Below, one piece after another: positions 1 through 4,933 of a stretch of DNA of 6,057 nucleotides. Positions within the stretch are counted from its first letter, which is position 1; each line of letters opens with the position of its first letter. The DNA is from Robiginitomaculum sp. (GTDB lineage Bacteria; Pseudomonadota; Alphaproteobacteria; Caulobacterales; Maricaulaceae): positions 1 to 6,057 of the forward strand of contig JALSYJ010000013.1 in assembly GCA_027071965.1 (NCBI GenBank). The letters are read 5' to 3'. Below the pieces are notes generated by a model that was not told the DNA's origin, ran no database searches, and saw nothing but the letters and a program-made list of their open reading frames with translations. The translations under genes were made by a program, and so were the position numbers.

Positions 1-1079
1 TCGGCGGCAACAGCCCCAGATCCGTGGTGGCAACTGCCTGTTATATAGCCAGGGCCTTTGGCGCCCGTTCTGCCATGTCAATGACAGAGGCAAAACGCCT
101 GTGTCCACATGCTGTCATCATCGCACCCAGATTTTCTGCATATTCTTGTGAAGCTAAAAAAATACGCAAAATGATGCACGAATTAACGCCATTGGTTGAG
201 CCGGTTTCCATTGATGAAGCCTATCTTGACTTAAGGGGAACCAGACGAATACATAACGGCCCGCCAGTACAGATACTCATGAAGTTGCAAAACAAAATAG
301 AGCGCGAATTAGGGCTTGGGGTTTCCATCGGTCTTTCACATAACAGGTTTTTGGCTAAAATTGCATCTGATCTGGACAAACCACGCGGGTTCAGTGTCAT
401 TGGCGAGGCCGAAACACTTGAGTTTCTTGGCAGCAAACCGCCAACTATCCTAAAAGGCGTTGGCCCTGCCTTTGGGAGCAGACTGCACCGTGATGGACTT
501 TATAACCTTGGCCAGATCCGGGAGATACCGGAGAGGGAGTTAATGCAAAAATATGGAGAAAGTGGCTTGCGCCTGTCGCAGCTTTCCAGAGGAATTGGCT
601 CCAGTAATATTCATCCAGAATCAAAAAGAAAATCGGTTTCCTGTGAAACTACGTTTGAGCGAAATATCAGCAAAGAAAAACCTTTGGAAAAAATATTATG
701 GCGACTATGCGAGAAAGTCTCGGCACAAACGAAACAAAAAGGATATGCTGGATATACCTTAACACTAAGACTAAAAACCGCTGATCATCGGCGTATTACC
801 CGCAGTATTACAATAGATCATCCCGTGCAATTGGCAGACACCCTGTTTCGTGAATTACGCCCGAAAATGAAAAAAGAGATCGGTATGATGAGTTTCAGGC
901 TGCTTGGGGTGGGAATTTCCTCCTTGATTACAGTTCCTGAAGATTTTGTGGAACCGGTTAGCGACCTTTTGGAAAGTTCGCGCGAAAAAAGAGCTAAAAC
1001 AGAGCTGGCCATGGACAAGACCCGGGCCAAATTCGGCAATCACGCAATCATAAAGGGCCGCTCTTTGCCTGATTACTAA
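1..1079 (+). CDS. dinB: DNA polymerase IV (Y-family translesion polymerase), 5'-truncated by window edge
   Basis: This gene encodes the error-prone Y-family polymerase that copies past damaged template bases. The reading frame is open from position 3, so the start lies outside the window. By alignment from memory with E. coli DinB, about 30 residues or more are missing, including the first metal-binding Asp and the steric-gate residue. Seen in the sequence, counting residue 1 at base 24: a palm/fingers block with SVVATACYIAR and RSAMSM; the catalytic SIDEAYLDL motif at 62-70 (Asp64, Glu65 as metal ligands); NRFLAKIASDLDKPRG at 107-122; a helix-hairpin-helix thumb with LKGVGPAFGSRL at 143-154; and a little-finger domain at about 205-305. 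The C-terminus has the DKTRAKFGNHAIIKGR pattern I associate with alphaproteobacterial DinB, then only SLPDY. No canonical QLxLF-type clamp-binding peptide is visible at the end. The gene converges with the hydrolase gene. Family call is secure; DinB rather than another Y-family branch is very likely. Confidence 0.95.
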   Translation, partial: GGNSPRSVVATACYIARAFGARSAMSMTEAKRLCPHAVIIAPRFSAYSCEAKKIRKMMHELTPLVEPVSIDEAYLDLRGTRRIHNGPPVQILMKLQNKIERELGLGVSIGLSHNRFLAKIASDLDKPRGFSVIGEAETLEFLGSKPPTILKGVGPAFGSRLHRDGLYNLGQIREIPERELMQKYGESGLRLSQLSRGIGSSNIHPESKRKSVSCETTFERNISKEKPLEKILWRLCEKVSAQTKQKGYAGYTLTLRLKTADHRRITRSITIDHPVQLADTLFRELRPKMKKEIGMMSFRLLGVGISSLITVPEDFVEPVSDLLESSREKRAKTELAMDKTRAKFGNHAIIKGRSLPDY

Positions 1080-1103
1080 TAGTCTGTTTGATCAGAGCAT
1101 TTT
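1078..1103 (+). repeat. 26-bp direct repeat, copy A, overlapping the dinB stop codon
   Basis: This 26-bp stretch matches 1334-1359 at 24 of 26 positions; the mismatches are at the fifth and sixth bases. The shared exact core is CTGTTTGATCAGAGCATTTT (1084-1103). The copy starts on the second base of the dinB TAA and runs into the left arm of the palindromic element at 1097-1140. The two copies lie in the same orientation with start points 256 bp apart. Confidence 0.85.
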
Positions 1104-1155
1104 TAGCAAAAGTGGGAACCGGTTTTGCGGCCAAAAATGCGATAAACAAAGATTT
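1084..1155. repeat. Palindromic intergenic repeat, unit 1 (hairpin 1097-1140)
   Basis: The unit folds into a long imperfect hairpin. GCATTTTT (1097-1104) pairs with AAAAATGC (1133-1140), and inside it GCAAAA (1106-1111) pairs with TTTTGC (1123-1128). The 11-base loop and inner arm contain the palindrome AACCGGTT (1117-1124). A tail reading GATAAACAAAGA follows the stem. The layout (GAGCATTTT, a GTGGGAACCGGTTTTGC-like centre, AAAATGCGA, AAACAAAGA) resembles a dispersed extragenic repeat that I recall from Rhizobiales genomes. Its position just after dinB and before the end of the converging hydrolase gene suggests it also serves as a transcription end or mRNA-stabilising hairpin. Neither strand has a strong U-tract directly after the stem, so classic intrinsic termination is unproven. 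Confidence 0.75.
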
Positions 1156-1298
1156 GCATTTTTAGCAAAAATGGGAAGGTTTTTGTGTCCTATCGCCTAG
1201 AGGCTACTTGAGGACTCTTTGTGTGCGCTACCGCGACGGCAAGCCTCGCTACTTGAGCGCGGGTTTTGCGGTAAAAAATGCGACAGAAAAAGATTCAA
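1156..1298. repeat. Palindromic intergenic repeat, degenerate unit 2 with its halves separated
   Basis: The left part, 1156-1170, is identical to 1097-1111 of unit 1, and the match continues with one change through TGGGAA (1172-1177). The right part, 1262-1296, matches 1121-1155 of unit 1 at 29 of 35 positions. The halves should be nearly adjacent but are about 82 bp further apart than in unit 1, because of the stretch at roughly 1185-1258. The left part also folds alone: CATTTTT (1157-1163), loop AGC, AAAAATG (1167-1173). A small perfect hairpin, GTTCA-TTT-TGAAC (1308-1320), lies beyond the unit. The reading is either one interrupted copy or two independently decayed fragments. Confidence 0.65.
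1185..1258. other. More GC-rich segment separating the two halves of repeat unit 2
   Basis: This segment is visibly richer in G and C than the T/A-rich repeats on either side. It contains an exact 10-bp direct repeat, GCTACTTGAG, at 1203-1212 and 1248-1257, plus short self-complementary pieces: GCC-TAGA-GGC at 1195-1204, and CGCT-ACTTG-AGCG at 1247-1259. I find no convincing coding frame, tRNA-like fold or terminal inverted repeats with a clear target duplication. It could be a small insertion in the repeat, a remnant of a longer element, or the original intergenic sequence onto which repeats were added. Confidence 0.4.
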
Positions 1299-1333
1299 AT
1301 CATTTTAGTTCATTTTGAACCAAAGAATTCTCC

Positions 1334-1359
1334 AATAACCTGTTTGATCAGAGCATTTT
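1334..1359 (+). repeat. 26-bp direct repeat, copy B, overlapping the 3' end of the hydrolase gene
   Basis: This is the second copy of the repeat at 1078-1103 (24 of 26 identical). It covers the hydrolase TGA stop (1348-1350 read on the - strand) and the three codons before it, so the last residues of that protein (K-M-L) are encoded by repeat sequence. After the core the match to unit 1 ends: there is no following GCAAAA arm, and the sequence continues as hydrolase coding sequence. Confidence 0.8.
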
Positions 1360-2211
1360 CTTGAACCAGTCCAGAGGCTGATCCCAAAATCGGGCATTCT
1401 TACGGGAAAAAGCGCCCATATGCCCAATACGCTCAGAATCAATGCTTTTTGGACTCACCCAAACGGTTTTCTGCGGCGCTTTTGGATACCAACTTAAAGC
1501 CTCGGCCAAAGAAGCAGCAGTTACAACCGGATCATCAGTAAAGCCAAATGAGCAAATCGGTGATTGCACCTGATCAAACCAGTGCCTTCCCAAATGGCCT
1601 GCATGAAGATCCCTGGCCAGATATTGTCGCGTAAGACACCATCTACGCCATTGCCAGTAGACACCCGCAGGCAGATCTGTTCCCCGCCAACGTCCCTGCT
1701 GTTTTAGATAGCCATTTCGCCAGACATTAAGTGGCCCAACAAGATAAAAGAACATAAATTCAAGCAACCACTCACTTGGACGGTGTACGCCCCAATACCC
1801 TGAGCCAACTCCGACAAAGGCATTGGCGGTGATTTTATCGTGATTATCCATAAATCCGATAAAATGCCCGCCTACTGAATGGCCCAGAGTAAACAAGGGC
1901 AGTCCTGGCATTTGTCTTTGCAATTCATCCAAAGCGGCCGGGGCGTCCAACTTTCCCCAGTCAGACATTTTTGCCTTATATCCCTTTAATTGCTCCGGTC
2001 TGGACATGCCTACCCCGCGACAATCAAACAGCAAGCAGGCAAATCCACGAGATGCCGCATATTGGGCAAAATAACCATAAAAATCAGTGGTGACCGCTGT
2101 GGCAGAAGAAATCAGCAAGGCTGCCTTTGGTGCCTTTGGCACCAGCAACACCCCTCCAAGTTTTTGCCCGTCACGGGCGGAAAAGAATATTTTTGTTTCC
2201 AGCACACTCAT
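1348..2211 (-). CDS. Alpha/beta hydrolase (COG4757-like), 287 aa
   Basis: This is a predicted cytoplasmic serine hydrolase of unknown substrate. Strand beta-5/nucleophile region LFTLGHSVGG places the catalytic Ser at 112. The likely acid is Asp226 or Asp227 in FGFTDDP, and the catalytic His is 263 in RIGHMGAF. The pattern LLFDCRGVGMSRP at 60-72 is the usual loop before the nucleophile elbow. A Trp/Arg-rich lid, including GVYWQWRRWC near 183-192, sits between nucleophile and acid. Length and motifs fit the COG4757 group of predicted hydrolases, and I see no signal peptide. The frame stays open upstream to 2430, but that would run over the divergent RidA gene and has no ribosome site; the ATG at 2211 follows a GGAGG five bases upstream. 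The 3' end lies inside the direct repeat at 1334-1359. Fold and triad are secure; the substrate is unknown. Confidence 0.88.
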   Translation of the reverse strand: MSVLETKIFFSARDGQKLGGVLLVPKAPKAALLISSATAVTTDFYGYFAQYAASRGFACLLFDCRGVGMSRPEQLKGYKAKMSDWGKLDAPAALDELQRQMPGLPLFTLGHSVGGHFIGFMDNHDKITANAFVGVGSGYWGVHRPSEWLLEFMFFYLVGPLNVWRNGYLKQQGRWRGTDLPAGVYWQWRRWCLTRQYLARDLHAGHLGRHWFDQVQSPICSFGFTDDPVVTAASLAEALSWYPKAPQKTVWVSPKSIDSERIGHMGAFSRKNARFWDQPLDWFKKML

Positions 2212-2216
2212 CCCAA

Positions 2217-2221
2217 CCTCC
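2217..2221 (-). promoter_or_regulatory. Ribosome binding site fixing the hydrolase start
   Basis: Read on the - strand this is GGAGG, followed by TTGGG and then the ATG at 2211, a five-base spacing. It is the strongest Shine-Dalgarno match near this gene and decides for the 2211 start over the in-frame ATG at 2268, which has no such site. Confidence 0.8.
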
Positions 2222-2231
2222 GCGGGCGCAA

Positions 2232-2262
2232 GATATGCCCCTTTACGCGCGGGTAAAGTCAA
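2232..2262 (-). promoter_or_regulatory. Candidate hydrolase promoter containing an inverted repeat
   Basis: On the - strand TTGACT (2262-2257) resembles a -35 box, and GCATAT/CATATC (2238-2232) could be a weak -10 at 18-19 bp spacing. Lying within it is a perfect 6-6-6 inverted repeat, CTTTAC-GCGCGG-GTAAAG (2241-2258 on the + strand), which would sit in the promoter spacer as a possible operator. The -10 is poor and the spacing long, as expected for a regulated or weak promoter, or chance. This is inference only. Confidence 0.35.
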
Positions 2263-2316
2263 TACCATTTTTGCTGACACTTGCTGGTACAATCTGAATT
2301 TTAAGGAAAACTGGTC

Positions 2317-2339
2317 TAAAATACAAATCCTGCTATTAT
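2317..2339 (+). promoter_or_regulatory. Candidate -10 region for the RidA-led gene run
   Basis: Two AT-rich -10-like hexamers lie upstream of the RidA start: TAAAAT (2317-2322, five of six consensus bases) and TATTAT (2334-2339). Neither has a good TTGACA-like partner at 16-18 bp. A promoter is expected here because the 158-bp gap lies between divergent genes, but the exact site is uncertain. Confidence 0.25.
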
Positions 2340-2369
2340 TCATATATTGCAACCAACAACGAGCCAGAT

Positions 2370-2831
2370 ATGACAGATATAGACACCCGGCTAAAAGAAC
2401 TCGGCATTGTTTTACCAAAACCTGCCACACCTATTGCCAATTATGTACCATTTGTCCGCTCAGGAAGCCTGTTATTTATATCGGGACAGATAGCCATTGG
2501 TGAACACGGTATAACAAGCGGCACTCTGGGTCGTGATATGGATATAGCGACCGGAAAAGACGCAGCCCGCTTATGCGCTATCAACCTGCTGGCGCAGGCA
2601 TCAGCAGCACTGAATGGAGATTTAAGCAAAGTAAAACAAGTAGTAAAGCTGGGCGGCTTTGTACAGACAGACCCCAGTTTTATCGATATACCCAGTGTGA
2701 TGAACGGCGCTTCTGATTTAATGGTTGAGGTATTCGGAAATCAGGGACGGCACGCCAGATTTGCTGTTGGTTGCTCATCCCTGCCCATGGGTAGCGCCGT
2801 AGAAGTTGATGGCATGTTCGAGGTCACATAA
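2370..2831 (+). CDS. RidA family protein (YjgF/YER057c/UK114 type), 153 aa
   Basis: RidA proteins form trimers; the best known members hydrolyse reactive enamine/imine intermediates released by PLP enzymes, while others have unknown roles. This protein is about 25 residues longer than canonical RidA (near 128 aa) and fits the longer YjgF-like subgroup common in alphaproteobacteria. Visible motifs are LFISGQIA at 35-42, INLLAQASAAL at 71-81, VVKLGGFVQTDPSF at 91-104, NGASDLMVEVFG at 112-123 and GRHARFAVGCSSLPMGSAVEV at 126-146 (read as consecutive blocks GRHARFAVGC and SSLPMGSAVEV). Arg130 aligns with the substrate-carboxylate-binding Arg of active RidA enzymes, and Glu145 with the conserved Glu, so deaminase-like chemistry is plausible. 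The ATG at 2370 has only a weak upstream GAG. The gene heads a tightly spaced run, with the next start three bases after its stop. Family is secure; substrate is unknown, so no symbol is given. Confidence 0.93.
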   Translation: MTDIDTRLKELGIVLPKPATPIANYVPFVRSGSLLFISGQIAIGEHGITSGTLGRDMDIATGKDAARLCAINLLAQASAALNGDLSKVKQVVKLGGFVQTDPSFIDIPSVMNGASDLMVEVFGNQGRHARFAVGCSSLPMGSAVEVDGMFEVT

Positions 2832-2834
2832 CCA

Positions 2835-3218
2835 ATGGCAAAGCTTGTTTTGCTGCGAACATGTTCAGACGTTTACGAAGCCCTGTGCATCAAGGCCGCT
2901 TTAGATGCTGCCGATTTGTTTTGCCTGATACCCGACCAACACATATCAGCAACCAATTGGGGCGGTGGTGCCACCATCGGCAAGGTTAGAGTGTTGGTTA
3001 TGGATGCTGATATTAATGCTGCAAAAAGCATGTTAAATGAGCAAAACCTTCCCCAATCAGATGCAGTGGCCCCCTGCCCGCAATGTGGATCTGTTAAAAC
3101 CACACGCAGATCGAATATTTTGTTGTCGTTCTTATCCGCATTAATGACAATCCCGGCAGCCGCCAGGACAAAAAATAATTTGTGTCATGATTGTAAACAC
3201 CGTTGGAAAAAGCGTTAA
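2835..3218 (+). CDS. DUF2007 domain protein with C-terminal zinc ribbon, 127 aa
   Basis: Function is unknown. Residues 1-72 match the DUF2007 pattern (often labelled putative signal transducing protein): a strand-helix start LVLLRTCSDVYEALCIKAAL, then ATNWGGGATIGKVRVLV, and a helix DINAAKSML. Residues 81-84 (CPQC) and 117-120 (CHDC, followed by KHRW) form a four-Cys zinc ribbon split by about 32 residues. The intervening part contains a hydrophobic, Ala-rich stretch at 95-110 that could be a short membrane-associated helix. The C-terminus is basic (HRWKKR). The start follows the RidA stop by three bases, with GAGG (2820-2823) eleven bases upstream inside the RidA coding end, so the two are very probably co-transcribed and translationally linked. 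A regulatory or protein-binding role is a guess from the zinc ribbon; no catalytic motif is seen. Confidence 0.85.
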   Translation: MAKLVLLRTCSDVYEALCIKAALDAADLFCLIPDQHISATNWGGGATIGKVRVLVMDADINAAKSMLNEQNLPQSDAVAPCPQCGSVKTTRRSNILLSFLSALMTIPAAARTKNNLCHDCKHRWKKR

Positions 3219-3239
3219 ACGTGAAAATCAGCCACCGTA

Positions 3240-4385
3240 ATGAATTCAAATCCTGTTACTGTATCATCCATATCATCAATCAGCCCCGATAGCTGGAACC
3301 AGCTGGCCAATCCGGATGATCTGCCATTTGAGCCGTTTTTGTGTCATGACTTCCTGATGGCACTGGAAGCCTCTGGGTGTGTCGGCAATAATACTGGCTG
3401 GACACCGGCTCATTTGGTCATAAGGGGCGCCAAAAAACGAATTACAGGGCTAATCCCCTTATATAAAAAGAACCATTCACAAGGCGAATATGTCTTTGAT
3501 CATGGCTGGGCCAATGCCTATGAGCAGGCTGGCGGGTACTATTATCCAAAACTGCAAGGCTGTGTGCCGTTCACCCCCGTTACCAACAGGCGGCTGCTTT
3601 GTTCTGATCGGAAACAGGCCAAGACATTGATCAATGCCTTGCAGGATATAACCACAGAATTTGGTATCAGCTCCACCCATGTTACTTTTTGCACTGATAC
3701 TGATGCCAGACTGTTTCGTGCCGCCGGCTGGATGGAGCGATTGGGGCTGCAGTTTCATTTTCATAATCCCGGATATGCAAGCTATGAGGAATTCTTAACC
3801 ACCCTTAGCTCCCGCAAACGCAAGGCATTACGCGCAGAACGCAAAAAGGCAAATAAAGACATAGAAATAGTAAGCCTTGCCGGAGATGATTTACAGCCCA
3901 AGCATTGGGATGTTTTTTTCAAATTCTATCAGGACACAGGGGCCAGAAAATGGGGCAGGCCTTATTTGAACCGGGAGTTTTTTGACCTGCTGCACCAAAC
4001 CATGCGCAAAAATATCTTGCTTATACTGGCCAAAAGAGACAATTGCTGGATTGCTGGGGCCTTGCATTTTATTGGCGGTGATTGCCTCTATGGACGCTAT
4101 TGGGGCTGTACTCAATATCAGGACAGCCTGCATTTTGAGCTGTGTTACCATCGCGCCATTGAATATGCCATTGCTCATAATCTACCACGGGTGGAGGCCG
4201 GAGCTCAAGGTGATCACAAAATCGCCAGAGGATATTCCCCTGTGCTTACACGTTCATTTCATTACATTGTAAATTCAGGGTTCTCCCATGCCGTACAGGA
4301 ATTCCTGAACGAAGAAAGTAAAATAGTAAAACAGGATTTTAATGCGTGTCTGGACGCTTCTCCATATAAGGATAACAGGCCATAG
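3240..4385 (+). CDS. GNAT/FemAB-like acyltransferase (COG3146, DUF482 family), 381 aa
   Basis: The family is annotated as N-acetyltransferase or peptidoglycan-biosynthesis-like because it shares the FemAB/GNAT fold; its true substrate is not established. Family blocks seen: FEPFLCHDFLMALEASGCVG at 30-49; TGWTPAHL at 52-59; IPLYKKNHSQGEYVFDHGWA at 72-91; AGGYYYPKL at 97-105; HFHNPGYASYEEFL at 173-186; the basic SSRKRKALRAERKKA at 190-204; YGRYWGCTQYQDSLHFELCY at 284-303; VEAGAQGDHKIARGY at 318-332. They are present in the expected order, so the protein looks complete at a normal length. There is no signal peptide. The ATG at 3240 lies 21 bp after the DUF2007 stop; no good Shine-Dalgarno is visible, and an in-frame TGA at 3222 excludes earlier starts, so coupling to upstream translation is likely. 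The GNAT-HIT order is one I recall from many alphaproteobacteria. Confidence 0.9.
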   Translation: MNSNPVTVSSISSISPDSWNQLANPDDLPFEPFLCHDFLMALEASGCVGNNTGWTPAHLVIRGAKKRITGLIPLYKKNHSQGEYVFDHGWANAYEQAGGYYYPKLQGCVPFTPVTNRRLLCSDRKQAKTLINALQDITTEFGISSTHVTFCTDTDARLFRAAGWMERLGLQFHFHNPGYASYEEFLTTLSSRKRKALRAERKKANKDIEIVSLAGDDLQPKHWDVFFKFYQDTGARKWGRPYLNREFFDLLHQTMRKNILLILAKRDNCWIAGALHFIGGDCLYGRYWGCTQYQDSLHFELCYHRAIEYAIAHNLPRVEAGAQGDHKIARGYSPVLTRSFHYIVNSGFSHAVQEFLNEESKIVKQDFNACLDASPYKDNRP

Positions 4386-4430
4386 ACCAAGGGGCTGACT
4401 TTGCGTACACTTTTAAGAATAGTTTTGAAT

Positions 4431-4436
4431 AAAGGA
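4431..4436 (+). promoter_or_regulatory. Ribosome binding site for the HIT gene
   Basis: AAAGGA ends eight bases before the ATG at 4445. It is one of the clearer Shine-Dalgarno matches on the + strand here and supports that start. The 59-bp gap before it is AT-rich, but I see no convincing -35/-10 pair. Confidence 0.65.
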
Positions 4437-4444
4437 AAACCCCT

Positions 4445-4885
4445 ATGAGCCTGAATGGTGAATATGATCAAAACAACGTATTTGCACAGATTTTGCGCGG
4501 TGAAATCCCTGCTGCCAAAGTCATGGAGAATGAATTTATTTTGTCATTCATGGATATGTTCCCCCAATCCACCGGGCATACTTTGGTAATACCCAAAAAG
4601 GGTGGGCGCAATTTGCTGGATACCAATGAGGGTGATTTAATTCACGTTATTTGTGCAGTGAAACGTATTTCCGCTGCTGTAAACAGGGTTTTTAAGCCTG
4701 ATGGCATAGCCATTGCGCAGTTTAACGGAAAACCGGCTGGGCAAACCGTCTTTCATATGCACTTCCATATTATCCCAAAATACCAAAATCAGCATCAAAA
4801 CCAGTCTGCCCACGGCACCGGACAAATGGCTGATATTGATGAAATGCGTAAGCAAGCTGATAAAATTGCAAAAGCTATCGATTAG
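4445..4885 (+). CDS. HIT family protein (Hint-like nucleotide hydrolase/transferase), 146 aa
   Basis: HIT proteins cleave the alpha-phosphate bond of nucleotide conjugates such as AMP-lysine or dinucleoside polyphosphates through an AMP-histidine intermediate. The signature here is QTVFHMHFHIIPKY at 100-113: His104, His106 and His108 form the H-x-H-x-H-x-x triad, with His106 the expected nucleophile. Upstream family blocks are NVFAQILRGEIPAAKV (11-26), FMDMFPQSTGHTLVIPK (35-51) and AQFNGKPAGQ (91-100), giving a typical full-length cytoplasmic Hint-like protein. The position before the first His is usually Pro in relatives (TVPH) and is Phe103 here, a minor departure. A His/Gln-rich segment, NQHQNQSAHG, follows at 115-124. 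The gene comes 59 bp after the acyltransferase and 48 bp before the carbonic anhydrase. Family is secure; physiological substrate is unknown. Confidence 0.94.
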   Translation: MSLNGEYDQNNVFAQILRGEIPAAKVMENEFILSFMDMFPQSTGHTLVIPKKGGRNLLDTNEGDLIHVICAVKRISAAVNRVFKPDGIAIAQFNGKPAGQTVFHMHFHIIPKYQNQHQNQSAHGTGQMADIDEMRKQADKIAKAID

Positions 4886-4886
4886 C

Positions 4887-4919
4887 TCCGGTTTTTGTTG
4901 ATATTCCCACCCGGATTTT
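4887..4919 (+). terminator. Weak terminator-like hairpin between HIT and carbonic anhydrase genes
   Basis: TCCGG (4887-4891), just after the HIT stop, can pair with CCGGA (4911-4915), followed by TTTT. The stem is only five pairs with a 19-base loop, so it may be chance or cause only partial termination. Confidence 0.2.
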
Positions 4920-4933
4920 GTATCAGATGCCAC

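Noticed and set aside
1080..1347. Possible small RNA, tRNA fragment or insertion sequence in the dinB-hydrolase gap
   Set aside because: No cloverleaf, no transposase frame and no clear terminal inverted repeats; the structure is explained better by dispersed palindromic repeats.
2212..2430. N-terminal extension of the hydrolase reading frame up to the ATG at 2430, with a hydrophobic start resembling a signal or membrane segment
   Set aside because: It would overlap the RidA coding start on the other strand, has no ribosome site, and the family begins near the ATG at 2211, which has GGAGG at ideal spacing.
2087..2503. Open + strand frame across the hydrolase 5' region and RidA start
   Set aside because: It is antisense to the hydrolase and out of frame with RidA, and its translation has no recognisable domain; it is a shadow of the real genes.
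3221..3292. GTG-started short frame overlapping the acyltransferase start
   Set aside because: It stops after about 23 codons in a different frame, has no ribosome site and shows no protein-like character.
4386..4444. Internal promoter in front of the HIT gene (TTGCGT at 4401 with an AT-rich stretch downstream)
   Set aside because: No -10 box with acceptable spacing or match could be found, so it was not listed as a feature.
4895..4933. TTG start for carbonic anhydrase adding 13 residues
   Set aside because: The added residues (LIFPPGFCIRCH) do not look like the family N-terminus, while the ATG at 4934 gives the expected K-N-F-P start.
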